From Bin87 sp963666415 (GTDB taxonomy: Bacteria; Chloroflexota; Dehalococcoidia; Lucifugimonadales; UBA3495), in the NCBI GenBank assembly GCA_963666415.2, contig CAXXPD010000003.1:3596001-3660000 (forward strand): a stretch of DNA of 64,000 bases. Reading direction: 5' to 3'. Position 1 is the first letter of the stretch, and every line of letters starts with the position of its first letter. The position numbers and the translations under genes were made by a program. Under the pieces are notes generated by a model that had not been told where the DNA came from, searched no databases, and worked only from the letters and a program-made list of their open reading frames with translations. Positions 15,188 to 23,619 of this stretch are shown here, in pieces.

Positions 15188-16192
15188 TTACAGCAGTACC
15201 GGCTCCTTCTCCTTCGTGTAGATCTGGATGCGGCCACGGGTGTGGTCGATAATGCAAATCTGACCCGAGGAGGTAATCTTGACGGCGCACGGATTGGCAA
15301 ATGCCTTCTCGAAGGCGCCGCCATCGTTGGTGACGGCCATGGTGCGCTGGCGAATCATGTCAGGGTTGGAGTTGAGCTTCGTCTTGCCCCACTCAGACAG
15401 CTGGTAGTCTCCCTTCAACTGGGTGCGGAAGCGTCCGTCGGAAGCCAGAATCTGCACGCGGTCATTCTCACGGTCGCAGACGTAGATGTCGCCATCGTTG
15501 TCGACGGCTACGGCGCTGGGCCGCTTGAACTGGCCGGGGCCGTTGCCGCTCATCCCGAAAGATGCCTGCCACTGACCGTCCTGGTTAAACTGCTGGATGC
15601 GGTCGTTGCGCCAGTCAGCCACGTAAATCAGGCCGTTGTTGTCGAGGCAGATGCCCCAGGGCAGGTTGAACTCGCCGTTGCCGGAACCGGCTGATCCGAA
15701 CTGGCTCCTGAAGGAACCGTCGAGGCCGTAGCTCTGGATACGGTTGTTCTTGCTGTCGACGAGCCACATGGTGTCTCCGTCGATGGTGATGCCTGAGGGG
15801 CCGTTGAACTGGCCAAGGCCGGAGCCGACTCCGCCCCAGTGGCTGAGGTACTCGCCGTCGGCGTCATAGATGGTGATGCGATTCAGGTATTCGTCCGCGA
15901 CGTACAGGTTGTTGTTGCTGTCCAAGGCGCACGCAGTGGGCCAGTACATATCCCCAGCGTCTTCGCCGAACTTGCTGAATTCGCTTACGAATTCCTCGTT
16001 CAACGTGGCCACAGTTACGTGCACACCGTCGGGACGGTTTTCGTAGGAGCGGTTGAGAACGTAAACCTTGCCTTCTTCATCGATCGCCATGTCAACCGGA
16101 TTGCGGAACCCGGTGCCGTTGAACTCGTTGCGCCCGACGGAGTGGCTATAGTTAAAGGCTACATCTACGAGCCCGAATAGATGGGTACTCAT
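15188..16192 (-). CDS. NHL-repeat beta-propeller protein
   Basis: The 334-residue protein contains about six NHL blades, each of the form F-x-x-P-x-x-I/V-x-D-x-x-G-x-I/L-Y-V-x-D. Examples: FRNPVDMAIDEEGKVYVLN, FNGPSGITIDGDTMWLVDS, FNLPWGICLDNNGLIYVAD, FKRPSAVAVDNDGDIYVCD. No signal peptide is obvious. ATG at 16192 (STHLFGLVDVAF) has GGGGGA upstream and is preferred over an extension to 16228. It is the last gene of a minus-strand set with DUF1501 and DUF1800 proteins and ends at a hairpin. NHL propellers usually mediate ligand or protein binding; the partner here is unknown. Confidence 0.85.
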   Translation of the reverse strand: MSTHLFGLVDVAFNYSHSVGRNEFNGTGFRNPVDMAIDEEGKVYVLNRSYENRPDGVHVTVATLNEEFVSEFSKFGEDAGDMYWPTACALDSNNNLYVADEYLNRITIYDADGEYLSHWGGVGSGLGQFNGPSGITIDGDTMWLVDSKNNRIQSYGLDGSFRSQFGSAGSGNGEFNLPWGICLDNNGLIYVADWRNDRIQQFNQDGQWQASFGMSGNGPGQFKRPSAVAVDNDGDIYVCDRENDRVQILASDGRFRTQLKGDYQLSEWGKTKLNSNPDMIRQRTMAVTNDGGAFEKAFANPCAVKITSSGQICIIDHTRGRIQIYTKEKEPVLL

Positions 16193-16291
16193 GGACTTCC
16201 CCCTCGCGTTGTGTACTCGGCGTTGCAAGCCACGGCGGGGCCGGTTTGGGCCGGATTATCCCGCCGTGGCGTTTTCTAACGGTGGTTGGGC

Positions 16292-17431
16292 CTACAGGAA
16301 GGGGACTTTCTCGAAGACGCCACCGTTGATGGGGTTGGAGTCCAGACCCATCCAGTCTTCCAGGATCGCGGCATAGATCTGACGGAAGTCCATGTTGGAC
16401 TTCAGGTTGCCGCCCTCTTCCTGGTCGGCCGGGGCCAGCGACGGGTAGGTCCCGTAGATGCCGCCCTTGACATGTTCGCCGACTGCGAAGGCAACGGAGC
16501 CGGCGCCGTGGTCGGTGCCTGAGCCGTTGTCGCCGATGCGACGACCGAACTCGGAGTACATGAACAGCGTAACGTTGTCGCTGGCGTCATGGTCCCGCAG
16601 GTCGGTGATGAAGGTGTCGACGTTGTTCGAAACGTCGGTCCACAGGGCGCTTTGCAGCTGGGCCTGGTTGGCGTGGGTGTCGAAACCGTTGTAGGGGCTG
16701 GTGGTGAAGAGCACACGGGTTCCCAGTTCGGCCAGGTGAGTCTGGGCGATGTTCTTCATGTACTGTCCGACGACGCTGGAGGAGTACTCCACGTTGGAGG
16801 AGTACTTCGGCGGCGCGGTGGCCAGAATGTCGGCCCCGATGCGGGCGTAGGTGCCAGTGGAGCGCAGGTAGTCATTGACAAACCCGCCGCCAATGGTGGG
16901 GGCGTAAATCTTGCTGAACAGGTCCAGCGCTTCGGCGCGCTGGTCGTCACCCTCGATGCCGGTCAGCAGACCGTAGGTTTCGAGGTTGCCGACCGAGGCG
17001 ACGGGCACGCCTTCCTTGGCCAGCGCGCGGGGAAGGCCGCGGCCAAAGTTTACGCCAGTGATGCCCTGGCCTTCGTTGTTGGGGTCCAGTTCCTTGATGA
17101 CCTGGCCCAGCCAGCCCTCGGTACCAATGGTATCGGGCTCGCAGGTGTGCCAGATGTCCATGCTGCGGAAGTGGCTGTACGAGGGGTTGGGGTAGCCAAC
17201 GCCCAGGAACACCGCCAGCTTGCCTTCGTCCCAGAACTTCCTCAGGGGCAACATGGTGGGGTGCAAACCGATTTCGCCGTTCAGGTCGAGGACCGCCTCA
17301 GCGGGCACGCCCAGGTTGGGACGAAAGTCGCGGTAATGACCGTCGTTGTAGGGGATAACCGTGTTCAGGCCGTCGTTCCCGCCGGAGAGGGAAAGAACTA
17401 CCAGAACGTTGTCCTTTTTGGTAGAGACCAT
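16292..17431 (-). CDS. DUF1501 domain protein
   Basis: The 379-residue protein carries the DUF1501 hallmarks LSLSGGNDGLNTVIPY near the N-terminus, PSYSHFRSMDIWHT, GFDTHANQAQ and SEFGRRIGDNGSGTDHGAG. The family is alkaline-phosphatase-like in fold and usually secreted through Tat. This copy begins MVSTKKDNVLVVLSLSGG with no twin-arginine signal, which is unusual. GGAGG lies 9 bp before the ATG. It sits between DUF1800 (upstream) and the NHL gene, the standard DUF1800-DUF1501 pairing. The function of the pair is undefined. Confidence 0.9.
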   Translation of the reverse strand: MVSTKKDNVLVVLSLSGGNDGLNTVIPYNDGHYRDFRPNLGVPAEAVLDLNGEIGLHPTMLPLRKFWDEGKLAVFLGVGYPNPSYSHFRSMDIWHTCEPDTIGTEGWLGQVIKELDPNNEGQGITGVNFGRGLPRALAKEGVPVASVGNLETYGLLTGIEGDDQRAEALDLFSKIYAPTIGGGFVNDYLRSTGTYARIGADILATAPPKYSSNVEYSSSVVGQYMKNIAQTHLAELGTRVLFTTSPYNGFDTHANQAQLQSALWTDVSNNVDTFITDLRDHDASDNVTLFMYSEFGRRIGDNGSGTDHGAGSVAFAVGEHVKGGIYGTYPSLAPADQEEGGNLKSNMDFRQIYAAILEDWMGLDSNPINGGVFEKVPFL

Positions 17432-17554
17432 TTGTTGATCCTCCGTAATGTCGCTGGGCTGTTGCCCTTACTGTTGGTTGGGGCCAGCGCTGCGCGGCGA
17501 AGTGGTCAGTTGGCGCCGTCGCAGCGAAGCCAGCCCAAAATGGGGGTTACCGGA

Positions 17555-18979
17555 TTACTCGAACTGGAATTCCGACGTGGACGCGATGATCTGGAACATT
17601 TCGCCGGAGCGGCGAGTGAACTCGGTCTGTTCGGCGTCGGTACCGTGGGTGAGGTCGCCGCCACGGCCAGCGTGGGCTACCAATTGTTCCCGGGTGTCGT
17701 CGGACAGGTTCAGGCAGCCAACCAGGTCGGCGCAGCTGTCTACGAACAGTTCCGGGGACAGGGTGTCGCCCTGGGACATGAGCTTGCTGATCATGCTCTG
17801 CACGCCAGGCAACTCGGTGCGACCCAGGTAGTCGGCGGCAAAGTTGATGCGCTCTACCAGCGTGCCGGAGTCGATCCACTCGTGACCGGTGTGCCAACCC
17901 TCAACCGTGGGAGGATTCATCAGGTCCATGCCCATGTACTTGGGTTCCTGGCTGAGTTCGAACATGCCGGGCTTGATCTCGTCCCGGTGGTCGCCAACCA
18001 TGCGCAGCGTACCGGCAACCATCTCGGCCGGGTTCTTCACCTTGGCGTAGCGGGCGTCCTTGAATGAATCGGAGTTGAACAGGACGGTGAGCATGGCGTT
18101 GATGTCGTAGCCGCTGTCGAAGTAAGCCTGCTCCAGCGCTTGCAGCGTGCTCTCGTCCTTGGGCGCAGTCTGTCGCCAGCTGGGAACGGGAACCTCGTCG
18201 GCAATGAAGGCGTTGTAGAGATGGCGCGAGACGAACCGGGCGGTTGCACGCTCGGCGCAAACCATGTCGAGAATGTCGTCGCCATTCCAGTTGCCGGTCT
18301 TGCCCAGGAACGTCTTTTCATCGTTGTCGTGGTCGGCCGGGTCGAACCGGAATTCCCAGGGGCTGCGGCCATAGGGGAAGGGCGGGTACGGCGGGGCGAT
18401 GTTCCAGCCGGTGAACGCACGGGCGCAGGCCTTTACGTCGTCTTCGGAGTAGTTGAAATCTTCGTCCATGCCGACGCCCATGGAGAACAGCTCGAGCAAC
18501 TCGCGGCCATAGTTCTCGTTGATGGCCGTCTTGTGGCTCTCGGAGTTGTCCAGGTAGTAGACCATGCCGGGGCTGGTGGACAGTGCCAGGAGCAGATCAC
18601 GGAAGTTGCCCATACCCTTGTCCCGGAACATCTGGACCATGATGCCCATCTCTTCGCCGGAGTCAATCTTGGAGTGGCCGGCGCAGAAAATCATGTGCCA
18701 GAAGAGGGCCATCTTTTCTTTCAGCTGGTACTCGGTATTCACCATTCGATACAGCCAGTTCTGGATGTTAATCTCGATGGCGCCAGCGTGGTTATAGGTG
18801 GGATGATAGCGCAGCATCAGGTCGTCTTCGACGCCGGATTCGGGCGCCGGGTCGAGTAGTTCACCCACCACAGTGTCGTAACCTCTCGCAGCCGCAGCTT
18901 CAATCTCGTCGCGGCTGGCGTTGAAGCTGGCGCGGCGCAGAAGGTGAGCCATCAGTGCGATGTCATTGCTTCCTGCCAT
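17555..18979 (-). CDS. DUF1800 domain protein
   Basis: The 474-residue protein matches DUF1800 throughout: LLRRASFNASRDEIEAA at the N-terminus, MALFWHMIFCAGHSKID, ENYGRELLELFSMGVG, FTGWNIAPPYPPFPYG and a C-terminal PPTVEGWHTGHEWIDSG. A strong AGGAGG lies 6 bp before the ATG at 18979. It is the first gene of the minus-strand DUF1800-DUF1501-NHL set. No signal peptide is seen, matching the unsignalled DUF1501 partner. Reaction unknown; the pair is frequent in Planctomycetes-like and marine oligotroph genomes. Confidence 0.9.
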   Translation of the reverse strand: MAGSNDIALMAHLLRRASFNASRDEIEAAAARGYDTVVGELLDPAPESGVEDDLMLRYHPTYNHAGAIEINIQNWLYRMVNTEYQLKEKMALFWHMIFCAGHSKIDSGEEMGIMVQMFRDKGMGNFRDLLLALSTSPGMVYYLDNSESHKTAINENYGRELLELFSMGVGMDEDFNYSEDDVKACARAFTGWNIAPPYPPFPYGRSPWEFRFDPADHDNDEKTFLGKTGNWNGDDILDMVCAERATARFVSRHLYNAFIADEVPVPSWRQTAPKDESTLQALEQAYFDSGYDINAMLTVLFNSDSFKDARYAKVKNPAEMVAGTLRMVGDHRDEIKPGMFELSQEPKYMGMDLMNPPTVEGWHTGHEWIDSGTLVERINFAADYLGRTELPGVQSMISKLMSQGDTLSPELFVDSCADLVGCLNLSDDTREQLVAHAGRGGDLTHGTDAEQTEFTRRSGEMFQIIASTSEFQFE

Positions 18980-19343
18980 TTGTTCCTCCTTTGTCTCCGG
19001 TTGAGATGATTGTTCCCGAATCGGTTGATTTAGATGGCGTGAATATACCGTAATCAGCCGATTTCCGCAATTACGCAGAGCCGCTGTGACCAGTTACAGG
19101 CCCTCAAACTGCGGAACTGTTATTAGTTTATAATCGTAGTGCCGCAAGCGCGGGTTGTCAATACAATTGCGCGGCCAATCACCAGCCACTTCCGACGCGA
19201 ATACCCCGGATTCCCGGCGTCGTCGGCAGGGTGGCGCGATCCTCTTCGTGGGGAATCCAGCCGGGCCCACTCCCATCGAGAGAGGGAACTATCTGTATGT
19301 TATCATCAATGCAAATCTATCCACTACTGCATTTGCCCGGGCC
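18980..19343. other. Divergent intergenic region
   Basis: No supported gene. The AT-richer stretch around 19110-19140 (GTTATTAGTTTATAATCG) may hold promoter elements for either strand. Nothing else was recognised. Confidence 0.4.
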
Positions 19344-19370
19344 TTGAACGAGCATTGGTAACCTTATAAT
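19344..19370 (+). promoter_or_regulatory. Sigma70-like promoter
   Basis: TTGAAC at 19344 and TATAAT ending at 19370 with a 15-bp spacer lie 71 bp upstream of the ATG at 19441. Confidence 0.45.
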
Positions 19371-19440
19371 ACCGGTGCAGATAGTGTCCCATACTAGAGG
19401 GGCCACGGCACCGAGGGGTCAAGGCAGGGAGGTTGGAACG

Positions 19441-20130
19441 ATGCCCGTCATTACCATTAACGGACCCATCGGTGCCGGTTCTATTGAAGTGGGCCAGAAG
19501 GTTGCCGGCGATTTGAGCCTGAACTACGTTGACCGCATGGTCTTTGCTGAGGCGGCCCGGATTATCGGCTCGCCGGTTTCCAACCTGATTGCCAAAGAGC
19601 AGCGGGTGGAGCGGTTCGGGGACCGGGTGGCGGCGTTGCTGGGCCGGGTGCTGGAGCGGGCTGCCGTTTCCGGCGACTACGACCTGGGTGTGGGCATCGA
19701 ATCGTTGCCCGAAACCTACCATGAACTGGCCGGTGAACCGTCCTCCCGCATACAGCGCGTCAACGATCAGGTGTTCATCGACACCACCCAGGAAGTGATA
19801 CGCAACCTGGCCAACGCCGGCCACGTGGTCATCATCGGCCGCGGCGCCAACGTCATTCTGGGCGACACGCCCGGAGTGCTGCACGTCGGCATCCTGGCGC
19901 CCATGGAAACCCGGCTGAAAACCATCATGGAGCGGGAGCATCTGGGCGAGGAAGCAGCCCGCACGTACCTGGAAGATCTGGAGGAAGCGCGGGTGCGGTT
20001 CTTCCAGAAGTTCTTCAAGGTATCGCCCGTGGACCCCACGCTGTACCACATTATGCTGGACATGGGCCACATGAGCACGGAAACCGCTGCCCTCATCATT
20101 GGCCACGCCGCTGGCGACCTGGAACATTAA
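19441..20130 (+). CDS. Cytidylate-kinase-like family protein
   Basis: The 229-residue protein aligns with the cytidylate kinase-like family: MPVITINGPIGAGSIEVGQK at the start, LNYVDRMVFAEAARIIG, HVVIIGRGANVILGDTPGV and a lid-like REHLGEEAARTYLEDLEEAR. The P-loop reads GPIGAGS, lacking the Lys of a canonical G-x-x-G-x-G-K-S/T motif, so kinase activity is uncertain. GGGAGG precedes the ATG. It may form a two-gene unit with the ABM-like gene 65 bp downstream, closed by a terminator at 20517. Confidence 0.8.
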   Translation: MPVITINGPIGAGSIEVGQKVAGDLSLNYVDRMVFAEAARIIGSPVSNLIAKEQRVERFGDRVAALLGRVLERAAVSGDYDLGVGIESLPETYHELAGEPSSRIQRVNDQVFIDTTQEVIRNLANAGHVVIIGRGANVILGDTPGVLHVGILAPMETRLKTIMEREHLGEEAARTYLEDLEEARVRFFQKFFKVSPVDPTLYHIMLDMGHMSTETAALIIGHAAGDLEH

Positions 20131-20194
20131 CCCGGACGTGAACGCCAGCGTCCTGACGTTATTGACTTGAAACAACCGGAGGATAAATAGAAAT

Positions 20195-20491
20195 ATGTTT
20201 GTGAGAATGGTTTGGGGTAAGTTGCGCGCCGGTTCCTGGGAGGAATTTGAGCGTCATTACCACGAGCGGGTTACCGTCGCGACGAGCCGGCCGCAGGGCC
20301 TGCGCGAACGCCAGCTAATCCGCAGCACCGAGGATCCGGACGAAGGCATCAGCGTCAGCGTCTGGGAAACGCTGACTGACTTGCGCGATTACGAAACCAG
20401 CGAGTTTCGCGCCAACATCGCCCGCGAGGTGGAACACCTCTATCGCGGCGAATACTGGGTGAAGCACTTCGAGATCAGCTCCACCGACTGA
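20195..20491 (+). CDS. Small ABM-like ferredoxin-fold protein
   Basis: The 98-residue protein has the pattern of antibiotic-biosynthesis-monooxygenase (ABM) or related dimeric alpha/beta barrels. A first strand MFVRMVWGKLRAG is followed by the helix SWEEFERHYHERV, a strand GLRERQLIRS, a strand ISVSVWET and the C-terminal helix. GGAGG lies 9 bp before the ATG. Members are often cofactor-free monooxygenases or heme-degrading enzymes, but the role here is undetermined. It ends just before a perfect hairpin terminator. Confidence 0.65.
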   Translation: MFVRMVWGKLRAGSWEEFERHYHERVTVATSRPQGLRERQLIRSTEDPDEGISVSVWETLTDLRDYETSEFRANIAREVEHLYRGEYWVKHFEISSTD

Positions 20492-20516
20492 TCGAATCTG
20501 CCGCCCGGAGACTACA

Positions 20517-20547
20517 GGCCCCGTTGCGGTTGGCAACGGGGCCTTTT
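20517..20547 (+). terminator. Rho-independent terminator
   Basis: GGCCCCGTTGC and GCAACGGGGCC form an 11-bp perfect stem with a GGTTG loop followed by TTTT, 25 bp after the ABM-like stop. Confidence 0.85.
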
Positions 20548-20579
20548 GCGTTTACGTCTCCATCGCCGTCAATGGGCAA

Positions 20580-20756
20580 CCCTTCGACAAGCTCAGGGCG
20601 AACGGGGTGGTTGGTTCGGGCGAGCGGAGGGGCCTTTTTGGGCGAGCGGGGTGGTTGGTTCGGGCTAGTGGTTGGTTCGCGTGAGCGGAGGGGTCTTTCG
20701 GGTGGACGAGGGACAGCTGTTCTGGTGGATGACCGAAAGACCCCGGGTGCAGCGGT
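20580..20756. repeat. G/T-rich imperfect repeats with a long-stem hairpin
   Basis: It begins with the 19-bp CCCTTCGACAAGCTCAGGG unit (20580-20598). Then come several near-repeats of GCGAGCGGGGTGGTTGGTTCG and GCGAGCGGAGGGG. GGGGTCTTTCGG and CCGAAAGACCCC form a 12-bp inverted pair near 20690-20745. No real gene is supported. The 180-bp CTAG element follows directly. Confidence 0.6.
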
Positions 20757-20759
20757 ACG

Positions 20760-20939
20760 CTAGAAACGCGGCCGGAAACCCCGATGCTTCGGGAAATGGG
20801 GTATTCCCTACGCCGATTATCGACGCATAAATGGATCGTCGGGACGCTTTGCATACATCATGACGGCGAAGGCGACAATAATACGTCTGATGCTCAACGC
20901 CAAAAACTTGGCAAATTGGCTTTCCGGCCAGACTTCTAG
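20760..20939. repeat. 180-bp CTAG-ended element, copy 1
   Basis: Starts CTAGAAACGCGGCCGGAAA and ends TTTCCGGCCAGACTTCTAG, an inverted repeat with 15 of 19 matches and CTAG at both ends. Base-for-base comparison with 58073-58252 shows no difference over 180 bp, while flanks are unrelated. It contains small internal palindromes (GGGTATTCCC, CCAAAAACTTGG). Its right end supplies the stop codon of the adjacent GlcG-like gene. Confidence 0.9.
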
Positions 20940-21355
20940 CGGCCGGCGACGGCTCCGGGCACCCGGCCGATGCCGGCCCGCGCGCAGTCTTCGTCTTCCT
21001 GAGCGGTGCCGCCGCTGCCGCCCACGGCCCCGATCAGCTCGCCGTTCATGTAGACGGGCAATGCGCCCTGGCCGGGGATGAACTCACCGCGTTCGACTTC
21101 CATCACGGCGCGCATGATGGGCGTGGTGGAGCGTTCGGTGAGGTCGCCACTGGGCTCGCCGAAGCAGGCCGACGCGCGGGCCTTGCCGCGGGAAACGTAG
21201 GGCGTGCGCCAGGCGGAGCCGTCCATACGGCACATGGTAATCAGGTCGCCGCGGGCGTCCACGACGGAAAAGCTGAATGCTTTGCCCAAGTCCAATGCGG
21301 CGGCTTTAGCGCCGGCTAGCACTGCTTCGGCCTGGTCAAGAGTGATGTTTGGCAT
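20936..21355 (-). CDS. GlcG/HbpS-family heme-binding-like protein (DUF336)
   Basis: The 139-residue protein shows the family pattern: ITLDQAEAVLAGAKAAALDL, FSVVDARGDLITMCRMDGS, SRGKARASACFGEPSGDL, and the glycine-rich IPGQGALPVYMNGELIGAVG then GGSGGTAQEDEDCARAG. AAGGAG precedes the ATG. The stop TAG is part of the CTAG terminus of the 180-bp element, so the last residues (GRVPGAVAGR) and the stop may have been set by that insertion. The core domain is intact. GlcG/HbpS proteins bind heme or small acids; the ligand here is unknown. Confidence 0.85.
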   Translation of the reverse strand: MPNITLDQAEAVLAGAKAAALDLGKAFSFSVVDARGDLITMCRMDGSAWRTPYVSRGKARASACFGEPSGDLTERSTTPIMRAVMEVERGEFIPGQGALPVYMNGELIGAVGGSGGTAQEDEDCARAGIGRVPGAVAGR

Positions 21356-21437
21356 AGTGGAGAGGCTCCTTTAATAGTCAGGTGATAGTCAAACATTGAT
21401 CGGATGGCCGGCGGGTTGAGCTCTTGCGTACCCACTT

Positions 21438-21567
21438 CGTAATTGCGAGCGTAGCGTGGCAATCCCGTCGCCGTAGCAACGGCGGTTTGTCAACGTGTGT
21501 TCAGTCTCATCGAGATTGCCACGTCCCTCGACGGGCTCGGGATGACCGGGCGTTCCTCGCAATGGCA
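21438..21567. repeat. R130 element, copy 2 (130 bp)
   Basis: In reverse orientation to copy 1, with slightly degenerate ends (TAATTGCGAG / CTCGCAATGGCA). GCGTACCCACTT flanks it on the left. It lies in the spacer before the second LLM gene. Confidence 0.85.
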
Positions 21568-21695
21568 GATTAGAGCGGTTACGCGTGAGGCGGGTTGAGG
21601 GGTCCAGACCGCCTGGGCTATTATACCAGCGCACCAGGACGGTGAAGGCGTTCGGGCCCACTCACCTTCGGGCGACCCGCATCAGGAGTAACACC

Positions 21696-22640
21696 ATGCA
21701 ATTTGGATTTTACCTGCCCAACCACGGCCCCAACGCGCAGCCCGGCCCCCTGGCCCAAATCGCCCAGACCGGCGACCGCCTGGGCTACTACTGCATGGTG
21801 GCCGGCGACCACATCCTGGTTCCCAACCGCATCGACTCGCCCTACCCTTACACCGTTAGCGGCGAGTTCCCCACCGGCGAAAGCGGAGAGTATTTCGAGC
21901 AACTCACGCTGCTCACTTACCTGGCCGGGGTTACGCAAAACATCCGCATGGTGCCCAGCGTGATGATTGTTCCCTACCGCCCGGCGATTCTGGCCGCCAA
22001 GATTCTGGCGACCCTGGACGTGCTGTCCCAGGGCCGGCTGATTCTGGGTGTGGGGGTAGGCTGGATGGAGGAGGAGTTTGACGCATTGGGCACACCGCCG
22101 TTTGCCGAGCGGGGCGCCGTTACCGACGAATACCTGCGGGCGTACAAAGAGCTGTGGACCAGTCCCAACCCGGAGTTCGACGGCAAGTACGTTCAGTTCT
22201 CGGGCATTCAGTTTCTGCCGAAGCCGGTGCAGAAGCCGCATCCCCCCATCTGGGTGGGCGGGCAGAGCCGCCCGGCCATCCGCCGCGCCGCGACCCTGGG
22301 CGACGGCTGGCATCCGGTGGGCACCATTCCGGCGGCCACGCTGGATCCGGAGGAACTGGCCGGCGACATGGTGCAACTGAACCGGTTCGCCGAGCAGGCC
22401 GGCCGCGACCCGTCGGAGATCCAGGTGTCGATGAAAGCGCCGCTGTACGACCCGGCCACGATGCAATCCGGCCCGCGCCGGCGCTTCTCCGGCTCCAGCG
22501 ACGCAATTCTCGAAGATGTGCACACCTACTCTGAGATCGGTGTGTCGCACATCATATTTGACATCAGGGGCAGCGATTTGAACCAGGCCACCGATCGGCT
22601 GGACTGGTTTGCCAGCGACATCATGGGGCAGGTTGGGTAA
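21696..22640 (+). CDS. LLM class F420-dependent-like oxidoreductase 2
   Basis: The 314-residue luciferase-like protein starts MQFGFYLPNHGPNAQPGP with AGGAG upstream. It has the conserved VPYRPAILAAKILATLDVLS and GRLILGVGVGWMEEEFDA loops and PHPPIWVGGQSRPAIRRAA. These match the TIGR-type F420-dependent LLM subfamily, although FMN use cannot be excluded. It is shorter than LLM 1 and LLM 3 and only distantly related to them. It precedes a CMD-family and a hydrolase gene, so a shared catabolic role is plausible. Confidence 0.88.
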   Translation: MQFGFYLPNHGPNAQPGPLAQIAQTGDRLGYYCMVAGDHILVPNRIDSPYPYTVSGEFPTGESGEYFEQLTLLTYLAGVTQNIRMVPSVMIVPYRPAILAAKILATLDVLSQGRLILGVGVGWMEEEFDALGTPPFAERGAVTDEYLRAYKELWTSPNPEFDGKYVQFSGIQFLPKPVQKPHPPIWVGGQSRPAIRRAATLGDGWHPVGTIPAATLDPEELAGDMVQLNRFAEQAGRDPSEIQVSMKAPLYDPATMQSGPRRRFSGSSDAILEDVHTYSEIGVSHIIFDIRGSDLNQATDRLDWFASDIMGQVG

Positions 22641-22659
22641 CCGGACGCTGTGCTATAAT
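22633..22659 (+). promoter_or_regulatory. Sigma70-like promoter for the CMD-hydrolase pair
   Basis: TTGGGT at 22633 and TATAAT ending at 22659, spacer 15 bp, overlap the end of the LLM 2 gene and lie about 80 bp before the TTG start at 22741. Confidence 0.45.
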
Positions 22660-22740
22660 CGGGGCGCTTGCTGATGCTGCCGCCGGGCACAACGTCAAGC
22701 GTCGCTGGTTCGCGAAACTGTCGGTAGGAGGAAGACTGCC

Positions 22741-23535
22741 TTGACCACCCTGAATGACCGCTTTCAAGCCGGACAGAATATGCGCGGATTGATGTCGGGC
22801 GGGGACCAGACACACTATGCGCTGCCTGGTGTCGATCAGTTGGCTCCCGACCTGAAGCGCATCATCGACGAAGCGCTATTCGGCTTGATATGGAGCCGCC
22901 CCGGACTGGACCTCAAGTACCGCTGTATCGCGACGGTGTCCGCGTTGATGGCGTTGGGGGAGTTGAATCTGCTCCGCCGGCACGTTGACCGTTCCCTGAA
23001 CGTGGGATTGACTCCGCAACAGGTGGTGGAGATTTTCATTCAGTCCACGTTTTATGTGGGTGTGCCGGCCGTCGAGACCGCCCTGCGTCTGACCAAGGAC
23101 ATCTTCGAGGAACGGGGCATCGATTTCCGGGGGGTGTCGGAATACGACACCAATCGGCACGCCGATGAACTGCACGCCCTGGGCCAGGAAATTCACCGCC
23201 ACCACATGGGCGACCTGACCACGCCAGGCGTCAACGATGACACGCCGGAAGCGGAGTTGGAGCGCATCGTGGACGAGTACCACTGGGGCGCCATCCACAG
23301 CCGTTCGCATCTGGACGACAAGGCGCGGGCTATCGTCTCCCTGGCCTCCCTGACGGTGATGGGAGTATACGATGCCCAGATGCGGCGGCGGATTCGCGGC
23401 GGGCTGGGCATTGGCCTGTCGTCCACCGAGGTGATGGAAGTGTTCATTCACCTCTCCATGTACGGCGGATACATCAACACCCGCACCGCCATGCGCATCG
23501 CACGTTCGGTGTTCGTGGAGTTAGGCATATCCTAA
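22741..23535 (+). CDS. Two-domain carboxymuconolactone decarboxylase (CMD) family protein
   Basis: The 264-residue protein contains two CMD-like repeats: LKYRCIATVSALMALGEL with LTPQQVVEIFIQSTFYVG, then KARAIVSLASLTVMGVYDAQ with LSSTEVMEVFIHLSMYGG. The TTG at 22741 is taken as start because AGGAGGAAG sits 7 bp upstream. The Cys pair of AhpD-type members is absent, as in PcaC-type decarboxylases. It is followed by an alpha/beta hydrolase, reminiscent of the pcaC-pcaD order of the 3-oxoadipate pathway. True substrate unknown. Confidence 0.85.
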   Translation: MTTLNDRFQAGQNMRGLMSGGDQTHYALPGVDQLAPDLKRIIDEALFGLIWSRPGLDLKYRCIATVSALMALGELNLLRRHVDRSLNVGLTPQQVVEIFIQSTFYVGVPAVETALRLTKDIFEERGIDFRGVSEYDTNRHADELHALGQEIHRHHMGDLTTPGVNDDTPEAELERIVDEYHWGAIHSRSHLDDKARAIVSLASLTVMGVYDAQMRRRIRGGLGIGLSSTEVMEVFIHLSMYGGYINTRTAMRIARSVFVELGIS

Positions 23536-23619
23536 AACGGCGAGCGCTGGGGTTCCATTGCGCCACGCGGGAACCCGAGCCGCCTGGCATCAATCGGCAA
23601 GGAGGTCGGTGGTAATCTG

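Noticed and set aside
16589..18067. 492-residue plus-strand frame across DUF1501 and DUF1800
   Set aside because: It spans two real minus-strand genes and their gap; antisense GC-rich shadow.
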